DNA of 64,000 nt, taken from Curtobacterium citreum. GTDB taxonomy: Bacteria > Actinomycetota > Actinomycetes > Actinomycetales > Microbacteriaceae. Numbering within the stretch: position 1 is the stretch's first letter; every line of letters starts with the position of its first letter. The stretch is from the NCBI RefSeq assembly GCF_006715175.1, contig NZ_VFMQ01000001.1:2170001-2234000 (forward strand), read 5' to 3'. Of this stretch, positions 16,302 through 27,650 are shown one piece after another. The translations under genes and the position numbers were made by a program. The notes under the pieces were generated by a model. It saw only the letters and a program-made list of their open reading frames with translations. It ran no database searches and was not told the origin of the DNA.

Positions 16302-17747
16302 TCAGTCGCGCACGTAGGCCGGGGCGGCCTCGGCGTGCGCGTCGCCGACGCGGTGCACGCGGAGGTCGTTCGTCGAGCCCTCGATGCCGGGAGGCGAACC
16401 GGCCGTCACGATGACGCGGTCGCCGGGGGCGGCCAGGCCGTTCTCGAGGAGGACGTCGTCCACCTGCGAGAAGAGCTCGTCGGTGTGGGTCTTCCGGTCG
16501 ACCAGGAACGAACGGACGCCCCACGTGAGGGCCATGCGGCGACGCGTGGCCTCGTTCGGGGTGAACGCGATGATCGGCAGACCGTGGCGCAGACGCGACA
16601 TGCGGCGGGCCGAGTCGCCGGACTCGGTGAAGACGCAGAGGTACGACGCCTCGGTGAACTCGGCGATCTCGACCGCGGCGAGGGTGATCGCACCTCCGAG
16701 CGTGCGCGGCTTGGTGCCGAGCGGGGCGATGCGCTCGAGGCCGTGGTCCTCGGTGGACTCGACGATGCGGGCCATCGTGCGGACGGTCTGCACCGGGTAC
16801 TCGCCGACGCTGGTCTCGCCCGAGAGCATGACCGCGTCCGCACCGTCGAGGACGGCGTTCGCGACGTCGGAGGTCTCGGCACGGGTGGGGATCGGCGACG
16901 AGATCATCGACTCGAGCATCTGCGTCGCGACGATGACCGGCTTCGCCATGCGGCGGCTCAGCTCGACGGCGCGCTTCTGCACGATCGGGACGGCCTCGAG
17001 CGGGAGCTCGACGCCGAGGTCACCGCGGGCGACCATGATGCTGTCGAACGCGTCGATGATCTCCTCGAGGGCGTCGACGGCCTGCGGCTTCTCGATCTTC
17101 GCGATGACGGGGAGGCGCTTGCCCTCCTCGTCCATGATCTCGTGCGCGCGGTCGACGTCGGCGGCGTTGCGCACGAACGACAGCGCGATGAGGTCGGCGC
17201 CCTGGCGGATCGCCCAGCGGAGGTCGGCCTCGTCCTTCTCGCTCAGCGCGGGCACGTTGACCGCGACGCCGGGCAGGTTGATGCCCTTGTTGTTCGAGAC
17301 GGTGCCGGCGACGACGACCTCGGTGCGCACGCGCACGCCGTCGGTGTCGAGCACGCGGAGCCGCACCCGGCCGTCGTCGATGAGCAGCGGGTCGCCGGGC
17401 TTCACGTCCTGGGGCAGGCCCTTGAACGTCGTGCCGCAGATCTCCTTCGAGCCGGGCACGTCCTCGGTCGTGATGGTGAAGACGTCACCGACGGCGAGCT
17501 CGTGGGGGCCGTCCGCGAACCGGGCGAGGCGGATCTTCGGGCCCTGCAGGTCGACGAGGATCGCGACCGGCTTGCCGAGCTCCTCGGCGGCGCGACGGAC
17601 GTTCTCGTAGTTGGCCTCGTGGACGCTGTAGTCACCGTGGCTGAGGTTGAGGCGGGCGACGTCGACGCCCGCTTCGATGATCTCCTTGACGGTCTCGTAC
17701 TCCGACGTGGCGGGTCCGAGCGTCGAAACGATCTTTGCGCGTCTCAA
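16302..17747 (-). CDS. pyk: Pyruvate kinase
   Basis: 481 residues from TTG at 17747 (LRRAKIVSTLGPATSEYETV), with GAAGGA upstream. It converts phosphoenolpyruvate and ADP to pyruvate and ATP. Visible motifs: the N-terminal KIVSTLGPATS, substrate region LNLSHGDY, the metal- and PEP-binding signature with KIEKPQAVDALEE and MVARGDLGVELP, and the C-terminal allosteric domain. Length is normal for bacterial pyk. Longer in-frame starts upstream lack a ribosome-binding site, so TTG was chosen. It stands downstream of gltBD but is separated from it by a hairpin and has its own leader. Confidence 0.95.
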   Translation of the reverse strand: MRRAKIVSTLGPATSEYETVKEIIEAGVDVARLNLSHGDYSVHEANYENVRRAAEELGKPVAILVDLQGPKIRLARFADGPHELAVGDVFTITTEDVPGSKEICGTTFKGLPQDVKPGDPLLIDDGRVRLRVLDTDGVRVRTEVVVAGTVSNNKGINLPGVAVNVPALSEKDEADLRWAIRQGADLIALSFVRNAADVDRAHEIMDEEGKRLPVIAKIEKPQAVDALEEIIDAFDSIMVARGDLGVELPLEAVPIVQKRAVELSRRMAKPVIVATQMLESMISSPIPTRAETSDVANAVLDGADAVMLSGETSVGEYPVQTVRTMARIVESTEDHGLERIAPLGTKPRTLGGAITLAAVEIAEFTEASYLCVFTESGDSARRMSRLRHGLPIIAFTPNEATRRRMALTWGVRSFLVDRKTHTDELFSQVDDVLLENGLAAPGDRVIVTAGSPPGIEGSTNDLRVHRVGDAHAEAAPAYVRD

Positions 17748-17808
17748 TGGATTCCTTCGTGTGGTGGATGGTGCTGGGGTTTCCGCGCTGTGGGGCCGCG
17801 CGGAACGA

Positions 17809-17850
17809 CAGCAGGCCACCAGCACCCTATCGAGTGCCGGTGGCCTGCTG
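17809..17850 (-). terminator. Hairpin terminator downstream of gltD
   Basis: An inverted repeat with arms CAGCAGGCCACCAGCAC and GTGCCGGTGGCCTGCTG (one mismatch) around an 8-base loop. It lies between the gltD stop and the pyk start in the minus-strand direction, so it probably ends the gltBD transcript before pyk. The T-run after the stem is short. Confidence 0.7.
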
Positions 17851-17897
17851 CTCACTGGCGGTCGTGCGTTCCCGTGTCGTTCACGTCGCCCGCCCGG

Positions 17898-19355
17898 TCA
17901 GACCGAGATGGCACGGTCGGTGGCCTTCACCGGTGCCGGCAGGATCGTCGAGCCCTCGAGGTACTCGTCGACCTTCGCGGCGGCGGCGCGGCCCTCGGCG
18001 ATCGCCCAGACGATGAGCGACTGTCCGCGGCCGGCGTCCCCGGCGACGAACACGCCCGGCTCGTTGGTGGAGTAGTCGGCCTGGCGTGCGACCGCACCGG
18101 ACGGCGTGGTCGGCAGCCCGAGCTGCGGCTCGAGCGTCTCGGTCTCCGGGCCGGTGAAGCCCATCGCGATGAGGACGAGGTCGGCGGGGATCTCGCGCTC
18201 AGTGCCGCTCTTCGGGACGCGGCGGCCGTCGACGTACTCGGTCTCGGCGACCCGGAGCGCCCGGACCTCGCCCGCGGCGTTCCCGAGGAACTCGACGGTC
18301 GACGCCAGGTAGTGCCGCTCGCCGCCCTCCTCGTGGGCGCTGGAGACCTCGAACACGGTCGGGAACATCGGCCACGGCTGGTCGGACGGACGCTCGAGCG
18401 GCGGCTGCTTGCCGATGGCCAGGTTCGTCACGCTCAGCGCGCCCTGCCGGTGCGCCGTGCCGATGCAGTCCGCGCCGGTGTCGCCGCCGCCGATCACGAC
18501 GACGTGCTTGCCCTCGGCGGTCACCTGGTTGTCGACCGTGGTGCCCGCGTTCGTCTTGTTCTGCTGGACGAGGTAGTCCATCGCGTACTGCACGCCGGCC
18601 AGGTCGCGGCCGGGGATCGGCAGGTCGCGCGGGACGGTCGCGCCGGTCGCGACGACGACCGCGTCGTACCGGGACTTCAGGTCGTCCCAGGTGATGTCGA
18701 CGCCGATCTCGACGCCTGCGCGGAAGCGGGTGCCCTCGGCCTGCATCTGGGCGAGGCGCGCGTCGATCTGGCGCTTCTCCATCTTGAAGTCCGGGATGCC
18801 GTAGCGGAGCAGGCCGCCGATGCGGTCGTCGCGCTCGTACACGGCGACGGTGTGGCCGGCGCGCGTGAGCTGCTGCGCGGCGGCGAGGCCGGCGGGGCCG
18901 GACCCGACGACCGCCACGGTCTTGCCGGTCAGGCGCTCCGGCGGGTGCGGTGTGACCCAGCCGTTCTGGAACGCCTCGTCGATGATCGAGACCTCGACCT
19001 GCTTGATCGTGACCGGCGGCTGGTTGATGCCGAGCACGCAGGACGCCTCGCACGGTGCCGGGCAGAGCCGACCCGTGAACTCCGGGAAGTTGTTCGTCGC
19101 GTGCAGGCGCTCGATCGCCTGGCGGCCCTCGCCGCGCCACGTCAGGTCGTTCCACTCGGGGATGAGGTTCCCGAGCGGGCAGCCCTGGTGGCAGAACGGG
19201 ACGCCGCAGTCCATGCAGCGGCCGGCCTGGCGCTTGAGCGCGCCGGACTCCTGCTGCTCGTAGACCTCTTTCCAGTCCATGAGGCGGACGGGGACGGGTC
19301 GTCGTGCGGGGAGCTCGCGCTCCTGGACCTTGAGGAAGCCCTTCGGGTCAGCCAC
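17898..19355 (-). CDS. gltD: Glutamate synthase small subunit
   Basis: 485 residues from GTG at 19355 with an ideal GGAGGTGACC ribosome-binding site. GltD feeds electrons from NADPH through FAD and iron-sulfur clusters to GltB for making glutamate from glutamine and 2-oxoglutarate. Visible: N-terminal Fe-S cysteines (CMDCGVPFCHQGCPLGN and CPAPCEASC), FAD site VAVVGSGPAGLAAAQQL and NADPH site HVVVIGGGDTGADCIG. The start sits in the last copy of a 58-bp repeat that also includes the gltB stop, so translation of gltD seems coupled through two micro-ORFs. Confidence 0.95.
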   Translation of the reverse strand: MADPKGFLKVQERELPARRPVPVRLMDWKEVYEQQESGALKRQAGRCMDCGVPFCHQGCPLGNLIPEWNDLTWRGEGRQAIERLHATNNFPEFTGRLCPAPCEASCVLGINQPPVTIKQVEVSIIDEAFQNGWVTPHPPERLTGKTVAVVGSGPAGLAAAQQLTRAGHTVAVYERDDRIGGLLRYGIPDFKMEKRQIDARLAQMQAEGTRFRAGVEIGVDITWDDLKSRYDAVVVATGATVPRDLPIPGRDLAGVQYAMDYLVQQNKTNAGTTVDNQVTAEGKHVVVIGGGDTGADCIGTAHRQGALSVTNLAIGKQPPLERPSDQPWPMFPTVFEVSSAHEEGGERHYLASTVEFLGNAAGEVRALRVAETEYVDGRRVPKSGTEREIPADLVLIAMGFTGPETETLEPQLGLPTTPSGAVARQADYSTNEPGVFVAGDAGRGQSLIVWAIAEGRAAAAKVDEYLEGSTILPAPVKATDRAISV

Positions 19356-19413
19356 CGGTCACCTCCGTGGTGTTGATGCACACTGCCGGTTCCGTGCCGA
19401 GGATCTCAGCCAC
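19348..19413 (-). CDS. Micro-ORF 2 between gltB and gltD
   Basis: 21 codons plus stop, starting GTG at 19413 with its own GGAGGTGACC and ending at the TGA that overlaps the gltD start (GTGGCTGA). It reads [16 protein letters not shown] and then EVTGG, the same ending as GltB. It is very similar to the adjacent micro-ORF 1. It may be a microprotein, a coupling or attenuating leader, or simply the product of a tandem duplication. Expression is unproven. Confidence 0.35.
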   Translation of the reverse strand: MAEILGTEPAVCINTTEVTGG

Positions 19414-19471
19414 CGGTCACCTCCGCGATGTCGATGTGAACTGCCGGTTCCGTGCCGAGGGTCTCAGCCAC
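19406..19471 (-). CDS. Micro-ORF 1 between gltB and gltD
   Basis: 21 codons plus stop, starting GTG at 19471 inside the gltB stop region (GTGGCTGA overlap) with GGAGGTGACC upstream, and ending at the TGA that overlaps the start of micro-ORF 2. It reads [16 protein letters not shown] followed by EVTGG. The chain gltB, micro-ORF 1, micro-ORF 2, gltD would let ribosomes pass by stop-start coupling. No evidence of a stable product can be seen from sequence alone. Confidence 0.35.
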   Translation of the reverse strand: MAETLGTEPAVHIDIAEVTGG

Positions 19472-22400
19472 CGGTCACCTCCAAGATGCGGTTCCAAACG
19501 ATGTCGCCGTCGGGGTCGAGCCCCTCGTCGACAGCCTGCTGGCGGGTCTCGAGCACGGCGGCGTAGTCCCGCGGCAGCACCTTCACGAAGGCGCTGAGGT
19601 CGCCGGACTCGAGCAGGTCGCCCGCCACGGTCGACCCGGTCTCGTCGTGGTGCTGCCGGAGCAGGTCCGTGACGATCTCGACGTCGGCGCTGTCGAGCTC
19701 CTCGAGCCGGAGCTCGCCGGTCGCCAGGGCGTCGGTGTTCACGTGCTCGCGACGGAGCCCCAGGACGTACGCCGTGCCACCGGACATGCCGGCGCCGAGG
19801 TTCCGGCCGGTCTCGCCGAGGATGAGCGCCAGACCGCCGGTCATGTACTCGAGCGCGTGGTCGCCCACGCCCTCGACGACCGCGGTCGCCCCGGAGTTCC
19901 GGACCAGGAAGCGCTCGCCCACGACACCGCGGATGAACATGCTGCCCTGGGTCGCGCCGTACCCGATGACGTTGCCGGCGATGACGTTCTCGGACGCCTC
20001 GAACGCGGACTCCGAGTCCGGGCGCACGACGATCGAGCCACCCGACAGCCCCTTGCCGACGTAGTCGTTGCTGTCGCCCACGAGCCGGAGCGTGATGCCG
20101 GCGGGCAGGAACGCACCGAGCGACTGCCCGGCGGACCCGCGGAGCGTGATGTCGATCGACCCGGCGGGCAGGCCGTGCTCGCCGTGGCGGAGCGTGACCT
20201 CGTGCCCGAGCATCGTGCCGACGGCGCGCTCCGTGTTGCGGATCGGCAGGTCCAGCGCGATCGACCCCCCGTGCTCGAGCACGTCGGCGGTCTCGTGGAT
20301 CAGCCGGACGTCGAAGTGCTCGTCGAGCTCGTGGTCCTGGTCGCGCAGGTGGCGACGGGGCTCGTCGCGACCGAACTCCGGGCCGTGCAGCACCGGCGCG
20401 AGGTCGAGACCGGACGCCTTCCAGTGCTCGACGGCACGGTCGGTGTCGAGCGCGTCGACCTGGCCGATCGCCTCGTCCAGGCTGCGGAAGCCGAGCTCGG
20501 CGAGGAGCTCGCGGACTTCTTGAGCGATGAACTCGAAGAAGTTCACGACGAACTCGGGCTTGCCCAAGAAGCGCTTCCGGAGCTCCGGGTTCTGCGTCGC
20601 GACGCCCACCGGGCACGTGTCGAGGTGGCAGACCCGCATGAGGATGCAGCCCTCGACCACGAGCGGTGCGGTCGCGAAGCCGTACTCCTCTGCCCCGAGC
20701 AGCGCGGCCACGACCACGTCGCGCCCGGTCTTCATCTGCCCGTCGACCTGCACCACGACGCGGTCGCGCATGCCGTTCAGCATGAGCGTCTGCTGCGTCT
20801 CGGCCAGGCCGATCTCCCACGGGGTGCCGGCGTGCTTCAACGAGTTGAGCGGGGAGGCACCCGTGCCGCCGTCGTGCCCCGAGACGAGCACGACGTCGGC
20901 CAGCGCCTTCGTGACGCCCGCGGCGACCGCGCCGATGCCGGACTGGCTCACGAGCTTGACATGGACACGCGCCGACGGGTTCGCCCGCTTCACGTCGAAG
21001 ATCAGCTGCTTGAGGTCCTCGATCGAGTAGATGTCGTGGTGCGGCGGCGGCGAGATGAGCCCGACGCCCGCGGTGGCGTGCCGGGTCCGCGCGACCCAGG
21101 GGTACACCTTCGTCGGCGGGAGCTGGCCGCCCTCACCCGGCTTCGCACCCTGCGCCATCTTCAGCTGGATGTCGGTGGCGTGCGTCAGGTACATGCTCGT
21201 GACGCCGAAGCGGCCGGAGGCGACCTGCTTGATCGCGCTGCGACGCTCCGGGTCGAGCAGGCGCTCGACGTCCTCGCCGCCCTCGCCCGTGTTCGAGCGG
21301 GCACCGAGGCGGTTCATCGCGATCGCGAGGGTCTCGTGCGCCTCTTGCGAGATCGAGCCGTAGGACATCGCACCGGTGTTGAACCGCTTGACGATCGACT
21401 CGATCGGCTCGACCTCGTCCAGCGGGATCGGCTGCCGGACGCCGTGGCGGAACCGGAAGAGCCCGCGGAGCGTCATGAGGTCCTCGGACTGGTCGTCGAC
21501 CGCCCGGGAGTACTCGCGGAAGATGTCGTACCGGCGGGCGCGCGTCGCGTGCTGCAGGCGGAACACCGTGTCCGGGTTGAACAGGTGCGGCGGTCCCTCG
21601 CGGCGCCACTGGTACTCGCCGCCGGTCTGCAGGCGCTCGTGCGAGAGCACCGCGCCGTCCTGCGGATACGCCTGGGCGTGGCGCTCGGCGTTCTCCTTCG
21701 CGATGACCTCGATCCCCACACCGCCGAGGATCGACGAGGTGCCGGTGAAGTACTTGTCGACGAACTCCTGGCTGAGCCCGACGGCCTCGAACGCCTGGGC
21801 GCCCGCGTAGCTGGACACCGTCGAGATGCCCATCTTCGACATGATCTTCAGGACGCCCTTGCCGAGCGCCTTGATGACGTTCTTCACGGCCTGCTCGGGG
21901 GTGAGCCCGGTGATCATCCCGGAGCGCACGAGGTTCTCGCACGTCTCCATCGCCAGGTACGGGTTGATCGCGGACGCGCCGTAGCCGATCAGGGTCGCCA
22001 CGTGGTGGACCTCGCGCACGTCGCCGGCCTCGACGATCAGCCCGACCTTCATGCGCTGCTCGGTCCGGATCAGGTGGTGGTGCACGGCGGCGAGCAGCAG
22101 GAGGCTCGGCACGGGGGCCTGCTCCGCGTTGCCGTCGCGGTCGGACAGCACGATGAACTGCTTGCCGGACTCGATCGCCGCGTCGACCTCGTCGCACACC
22201 GCGGCGATGCGCTTCTGCATCGCCTTCTTGCCGGCGTCGACGCGGTACAGGCCCTTGATCGTCACGGTGAGGTGCCGACCGGACGCCGTCTCGAAGTGCT
22301 GGATCTTCGCGAGCTCGTCGTTGTCGATGACCGGGAAGTCGAGCGTGATCTGCTTCGCGTGCTCGGGGCCGGCGTCGAGCAGGTTGCGCTCCGGGCCGAG

Positions 22401-24116
22401 GCCCATGCCCATCGAGGTGATGACCTGCTCGCGGATCGAGTCGAGCGGCGGGTTCGTCACCTGCGCGAACTGCTGCGTGAAGTAGTCGAACAGCAGACGG
22501 GGGCGCTCGGACAGCACCGCGATCGGCGTGTCCGAGCCCATCGCACCGAGCGGCTCGGCGCCGGTCTGCGCCATCGGCCGCAGCAGGATGCGGACTTCTT
22601 CCTCGGTGTAGCCGAAGGCGCGCTGGCGGCGGGTGACCGACGCGGGCGTGTGCACGATGTGCTCGCGGTCGGGCAGGTCGGACAGGTTGATCCGGCCCTC
22701 GTCGAGCCACTGGGCCCAGGGTCCGGACGCCGCGAGGTCGCGCTTGACCTCGTCGTCCTCGATGATCCGACCGGCCTCGGTGTCCACGACGAACATCCGA
22801 CCGGGGCGCAGGCGGCCCTTGCGGACGACCTTGCCCGGCGGCACGTCGAGCACGCCGGTCTCCGACCCCATCACGATCAGGCCGTCGTCGGTGACGAGGA
22901 ACCGGCCGGGGCGCAGGCCGTTGCGGTCGAGCGTGGCGCCGACGATCGCACCGTCGGTGAACGTGATCGCGGCGGGGCCGTCCCACGGCTCCATGAGCAT
23001 CGAGTGGTACTCGTAGAACGCCCGCAGGTCGGGGTCCATGCCGACCTGGTTCTCCCAGGCCTCCGGCACCATCATCGAGACCGCGTGCGGAAGGCTCCGC
23101 CCGGTCAGGGCGAGCAGCTCGAGGGTCTCGTCGAAGGACGCCGAGTCGCTCGCGCCGGGGCTGACGATCGGCAGCAGCGGTGCGAGGTCGCCGAGCAGCT
23201 CGCTCTCGAGCTGGGACTGGCGGGCGCGCATCCAGTTGCGGTTGCCGCGGACGGTGTTGATCTCGCCGTTGTGGGCGAGCGTGCGGAAGGGCTGCGCGAG
23301 CGGCCACGACGGGAAGGTGTTCGTGGAGTAGCGCGAGTGCACGATCGCGAGCTTCGAGGCGAACCGCTCGTCGCTGAGGTCCGGGTAGAACGGCTCGAGT
23401 TGGAGCGTCGTGACCATGCCCTTGTAGACCATGGTCCGGCTCGACAGCGACATGAAGTAGACCTCGAGCCCGTGCTCCGCGCGCTTGCGGAGGCGGAAGG
23501 CCTGACGGTCGAGGGCGATCCCGCTCCACGCGGCACCGTGCACGTCGTGCCGGGTGGACGCCACGAAGAGCTGCTCGAACGCCGGCATCGCCGCGCGGGC
23601 GAGCGTGCCGAGGACCTCGGGGCGGACCGGCACCGGACGCCAGCCGAGCACCCGGAGCCCCTCTTCGCGCGCGATCCGCTCGACGGCACCCTGCACCGCG
23701 TGCCGCTCGTCGTCGTCGGTCGGCAGGTAGGCCGTCCCGACCGCGTACTCCCCCGCTGCCGGCAGCTCGAAGTCGACCTCGTCGCGCAGGAACGCGTCCG
23801 GCACCTGGCACAGGATGCCCGCGCCGTCGCCGGTGCCCGCGTCCGATCCCACGGCACCGCGGTGCTCGAGGTTGCGCAGTGCACCGAGTGCGGCGTCGAC
23901 GATGTCATGGCCGGCCGTCCCGCGCAGGGTCGCCACCATCGCGAGACCGCAGGCGTCCTTCTCGTTCGCCGGGTCGTACGCGCCGGTCGCGTCCGGCACG
24001 GCGGAGAAGCGCCGGTGCGCGGGCAGGAGTGCGCCGGGTGCACGCTGACCGGGTGCACGCTGACCGAGTGCACGCTGCGCGGCCTGGGCGGGGGTCGGGT
24101 GTGGCTGGAGCGCCAT
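19464..24116 (-). CDS. gltB: Glutamate synthase large subunit
   Basis: 1550 residues, the normal size. GltB hydrolyses glutamine and transfers ammonia through a tunnel to 2-oxoglutarate at an FMN site. Visible: Ntn nucleophile Cys56 after a propeptide ([14 protein letters not shown]), glutamine amidotransferase domain to about residue 450, central domain, FMN-binding synthase domain ([20 protein letters not shown]) with the 3Fe-4S cysteines ([19 protein letters not shown]), and the C-terminal beta-helix (GXXGXXXG repeats). The propeptide is somewhat long and carries a 15-bp tandem DNA repeat (APGQR units). It is first gene of gltBD. Confidence 0.97.
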   Translation of the reverse strand: MALQPHPTPAQAAQRALGQRAPGQRAPGALLPAHRRFSAVPDATGAYDPANEKDACGLAMVATLRGTAGHDIVDAALGALRNLEHRGAVGSDAGTGDGAGILCQVPDAFLRDEVDFELPAAGEYAVGTAYLPTDDDERHAVQGAVERIAREEGLRVLGWRPVPVRPEVLGTLARAAMPAFEQLFVASTRHDVHGAAWSGIALDRQAFRLRKRAEHGLEVYFMSLSSRTMVYKGMVTTLQLEPFYPDLSDERFASKLAIVHSRYSTNTFPSWPLAQPFRTLAHNGEINTVRGNRNWMRARQSQLESELLGDLAPLLPIVSPGASDSASFDETLELLALTGRSLPHAVSMMVPEAWENQVGMDPDLRAFYEYHSMLMEPWDGPAAITFTDGAIVGATLDRNGLRPGRFLVTDDGLIVMGSETGVLDVPPGKVVRKGRLRPGRMFVVDTEAGRIIEDDEVKRDLAASGPWAQWLDEGRINLSDLPDREHIVHTPASVTRRQRAFGYTEEEVRILLRPMAQTGAEPLGAMGSDTPIAVLSERPRLLFDYFTQQFAQVTNPPLDSIREQVITSMGMGLGPERNLLDAGPEHAKQITLDFPVIDNDELAKIQHFETASGRHLTVTIKGLYRVDAGKKAMQKRIAAVCDEVDAAIESGKQFIVLSDRDGNAEQAPVPSLLLLAAVHHHLIRTEQRMKVGLIVEAGDVREVHHVATLIGYGASAINPYLAMETCENLVRSGMITGLTPEQAVKNVIKALGKGVLKIMSKMGISTVSSYAGAQAFEAVGLSQEFVDKYFTGTSSILGGVGIEVIAKENAERHAQAYPQDGAVLSHERLQTGGEYQWRREGPPHLFNPDTVFRLQHATRARRYDIFREYSRAVDDQSEDLMTLRGLFRFRHGVRQPIPLDEVEPIESIVKRFNTGAMSYGSISQEAHETLAIAMNRLGARSNTGEGGEDVERLLDPERRSAIKQVASGRFGVTSMYLTHATDIQLKMAQGAKPGEGGQLPPTKVYPWVARTRHATAGVGLISPPPHHDIYSIEDLKQLIFDVKRANPSARVHVKLVSQSGIGAVAAGVTKALADVVLVSGHDGGTGASPLNSLKHAGTPWEIGLAETQQTLMLNGMRDRVVVQVDGQMKTGRDVVVAALLGAEEYGFATAPLVVEGCILMRVCHLDTCPVGVATQNPELRKRFLGKPEFVVNFFEFIAQEVRELLAELGFRSLDEAIGQVDALDTDRAVEHWKASGLDLAPVLHGPEFGRDEPRRHLRDQDHELDEHFDVRLIHETADVLEHGGSIALDLPIRNTERAVGTMLGHEVTLRHGEHGLPAGSIDITLRGSAGQSLGAFLPAGITLRLVGDSNDYVGKGLSGGSIVVRPDSESAFEASENVIAGNVIGYGATQGSMFIRGVVGERFLVRNSGATAVVEGVGDHALEYMTGGLALILGETGRNLGAGMSGGTAYVLGLRREHVNTDALATGELRLEELDSADVEIVTDLLRQHHDETGSTVAGDLLESGDLSAFVKVLPRDYAAVLETRQQAVDEGLDPDGDIVWNRILEVTGG
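24036..24080. repeat. 15-bp tandem repeat in gltB propeptide
   Basis: GGGTGCACGCTGACC occurs at 24036-24050 and 24051-24065, followed by a degenerate copy at 24066-24080. On the minus strand it codes for repeated [10 protein letters not shown] units in the GltB propeptide, which is removed to expose Cys56, so length change should be tolerated. Confidence 0.75.
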
Positions 24117-24355
24117 GGGGAACCGTCCTCACGAGGAAGTGGACCAGGGACGTCGGTGGCCCGGTGGTGCGTTCCGCCCGAGCGGGCGGGACTGGTGCCC
24201 ATGCACGTCGTCGAGGGTGTGCGCTCACGACGTGCGTGGTCGCGGCGTCGATGGTGACGACGCCGGCCGGTGCAGCGGGTCCGCGTGGTCGGCGGGTGTC
24301 GACCGTGCGGCGGGTTGGGTGGTGCTGTTGCTCGTGTCGGCTGGTGGGCGCCGCG
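24117..24355. other. Non-coding region upstream of gltB
   Basis: A 239-bp gap between the lgt stop and the gltB start in the minus direction. It should contain the gltB promoter and any nitrogen control site, but I see no clear -10/-35 pair or obvious regulator palindrome. GAGGAC precedes the gltB ATG as ribosome-binding site. Confidence 0.4.
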
Positions 24356-25351
24356 TTACTTCGCGGACCCGCCTGCCGGCACCGGATCGGAGCCCGTGAC
24401 GGCCGCCGCGGCGTCGTCGTCGTGTTCTGACCAGGTGTCGTCCGAGTCTACATCGGAGGTCCGACGCGGCTGGCGTCCCGGGGCGTACGGGCTCGGTTCC
24501 TTGCCGGTGTGCCGCCGCGTCTGGACGATGAAGACGATGATGCCGATCAGGATCGCGGCGAAGGACGCCCACACGTTCGTGCGGATTCCGAAGAACGTCT
24601 CGCTCGTGTCGACGCGGATGGACTCGAGCACGGAACGGCCGGTGCCGTACCAGATCAGGTAGAGCGCCATGACCTTGCCCCACTGCAGGCGGAAGCGCTT
24701 GTCGAGCAGCAGGATCACGACGACGCCGCAGACGTTCCAGATGATCTCGTAGAGGAACGTCGGGTGGAACAGCGTGCCCTCGGGCAGGCCCTTCGGGAAC
24801 GCCGGGTTCGACGACTCGATCTGCAGGCCCCACGGCAGGTTCGTCGGCATGCCGAAGAGCTCGTGGTTGAAGTAGTTGCCGAGCCGCCCGAACGCCTGGG
24901 CGAGCAGCACGCCGGGCGCGATCGCGTCGATCAGGGTCGTGAAGCGCAGGCCCACCTGCCGGCAGCCGATCCACGCCCCGACCGAGCCGAGGATGATCGC
25001 GCCGAAGATGGCCAGACCGCCCTCCCAGATGTAGAGGAAGGACAGCGGGTCGCGGCCCGGGCCGAAGTAGTCGCTGACGTGGGTGAAGACGTGGAACAGG
25101 CGCCCGCCGATGATGCCGAACGGCACCGCCCAGATCGCGATGTCGATGATGATCCAGCGCTCGACGCCGCGGGCGTTGAGCCGGCGGTTCGCGAGCAACA
25201 CGGCCGCGACGATCCCGAGCAGGATGCAGATCGCGTAGGCGTGGATGCGGAAGTCGAGGGGCAGCGAGAACCCGAACACGTCACGGAGCCAGGCCGTCAG
25301 GTCGAAGTACTGCCAGGCCGTGCTCGGGCTCGGGATGCTCAGGAGGGGCAT
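24356..25351 (-). CDS. lgt: Prolipoprotein diacylglyceryl transferase
   Basis: 331 residues, membrane protein with seven hydrophobic segments. Lgt moves diacylglycerol from phosphatidylglycerol to the lipobox cysteine of prolipoproteins. Visible: HAYAICILLGIVAAVLLANR near the start, the IGGRLFHVFTH segment, and the Lgt signature GQAFGRLGNYFNHELFG (here AQAFGRLGNYFN), then HPTFLYEIIWN. The C-terminal ~40 residues are a soluble acidic tail, usual in actinobacteria. It lies downstream of trpA, the common actinobacterial order, but a hairpin and its own -10 (TACAGT, minus strand 25414-25419) suggest separate transcription. Confidence 0.95.
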   Translation of the reverse strand: MPLLSIPSPSTAWQYFDLTAWLRDVFGFSLPLDFRIHAYAICILLGIVAAVLLANRRLNARGVERWIIIDIAIWAVPFGIIGGRLFHVFTHVSDYFGPGRDPLSFLYIWEGGLAIFGAIILGSVGAWIGCRQVGLRFTTLIDAIAPGVLLAQAFGRLGNYFNHELFGMPTNLPWGLQIESSNPAFPKGLPEGTLFHPTFLYEIIWNVCGVVVILLLDKRFRLQWGKVMALYLIWYGTGRSVLESIRVDTSETFFGIRTNVWASFAAILIGIIVFIVQTRRHTGKEPSPYAPGRQPRRTSDVDSDDTWSEHDDDAAAAVTGSDPVPAGGSAK

Positions 25352-25413
25352 GGAGGTGCTGTCGCCTTTCGGTGCTCTGCGTCCGCGGGACCGACACCGG
25401 GTCGGCCCCGATC

Positions 25414-25419
25414 ACTGTA
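25414..25419 (-). promoter_or_regulatory. Candidate -10 box of lgt
   Basis: TACAGT on the minus strand at 25414-25419, about 63 bases before the lgt start. It follows the trpA hairpin and would let lgt be transcribed independently of the trp operon. No strong -35 is visible. Confidence 0.4.
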
Positions 25420-25477
25420 GCGCGGGAACCGCGCCGGTCAGGAACGCTGCGGCCCGTCCTGTGGGAACTGTGACGGA

Positions 25478-25529
25478 CGGGAGGCACGGTGCGGGTCACC
25501 GACGTCGGTCACCCGCACCGTGCCTCCCG
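25478..25529 (-). terminator. Hairpin terminator downstream of trpA
   Basis: Perfect 19-bp arms: CGGGAGGCACGGTGCGGGT on the left and ACCCGCACCGTGCCTCCCG on the right, with a loop that is itself nearly palindromic (ACCGACGTCGGT). It sits between trpA and lgt and contains the recurring GGAGGCACGG motif in both arms. Confidence 0.75.
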
Positions 25530-25568
25530 ACCGGGGCGGCGGAGCAGCGGCGCTGCGCGCCTGCGCGC

Positions 25569-26368
25569 TCAGCGACGCACGGCACCCGACGTCAGGTCGG
25601 CCGCACGGTCCGCGACGCCCTGGACGCCGAGGTCCGCGAGCGCACGCACGAACGCCGAACCGACGATGGCGCCGTCGGCGTACTCGAGCACCTCGGTGAC
25701 CTGGTCGGCCGTCGAGATCCCGAGCCCGACACAGGTCCGGGCGACGCCCGCGTCGCGGAGCCGCGACACGACCGTCCGCGCTGCGGTGTCCACGCCGACG
25801 CGCGCGCCGGTGACACCCATCGTGGAGACGGCGTACACGAAGCCGCGGCTCGCCTGCACCGCCTGCTGCATCCGGGTGTCGGTGGAGGACGGCGCCGCGA
25901 GGAACACACGGTCGAGCCCGGTGCGCTCGGAGGCGTCGATCCAGGCGCGTCCCTCGTCGGGGATGAGGTCGGGCGTGATGAGACCGGACGCTCCGGAGGC
26001 CACGAGGTCGTCAGCGAACCGGTCGACGCCGTAGCGCAGCACCGGGTTCCAGTACGTCATGACGAGCACCGGCACGTCCGCGCGGCTCGTGATCTGCGCG
26101 ACGGCGTCGAACACCTGCGCGACGCGGAAGCCGTTCGCCAGGCTCTCCTCAGCCGCGCGCTGGATGACGGGGCCGTCCATCACGGGGTCGGAGTACGGCA
26201 GGCCGAGCTCGATGACGTCGACGCCGTTCTCGGCGAGGGCGACCGCCGCGTCGACGCTCGTCTGCAGGTCCGGGAACCCGGCGGGCAGGTACCCGACGAC
26301 GGCGCCGGCGCGCTCGGTGTTGGCGGCGTCGATCGTCGCGGCGACCGATCGGGTGGTCTCAGGGTTCG

Positions 26369-26372
<4 letters not shown>
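25569..26372 (-). CDS. trpA: Tryptophan synthase alpha subunit
   Basis: 267 residues from GTG at 26372, overlapping the trpB stop (GTGA). TrpA cleaves indole-3-glycerol phosphate and passes indole to TrpB. Visible: [18 protein letters not shown], the catalytic Glu region [40 protein letters not shown] and phosphate-binding [10 protein letters not shown] with a C-terminal GSAFV. Normal length. Last gene of the trp cluster, followed by a hairpin. Confidence 0.96.
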
Positions 26373-27583
<1,211 letters not shown>

Positions 27584-27650
27584 GATGGGTCTCCCGGATG
27601 GGGTCGGCGTGCGCCGTCGGGTGGACGGCTGCCGATGGGGACGGTGTCGG

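Larger units (their letters stand above)
19348..19482. repeat. 58-bp tandem repeat at the gltB-gltD junction
   Basis: Three copies of TCAGCCACCGGTCACCTCC start at 19348, 19406 and 19464, that is, 58 bp apart. Two full units (19348-19405 and 19406-19463) share both ends and differ at several positions in the middle; the third is the 3' end of gltB itself. Each copy carries, on the minus strand, a ribosome-binding site, a GTG start and an overlapping TGA. The repeat therefore repeats the original overlap between gltB and gltD. Confidence 0.85.

Noticed and set aside
19348..19482. CRISPR or attachment-site interpretation of the three direct repeats
   Set aside because: The 19-bp core is part of the gltB 3' end and the spacing units are themselves near-identical, which fits tandem duplication rather than spacers or att sites.
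19452..24257. Very long open frame on the plus strand opposite gltB
   Set aside because: It is the shadow of gltB in high-GC DNA: low-complexity Arg/Leu/Val/Asp composition, no recognisable domain, and gltB on the other strand is unmistakable.
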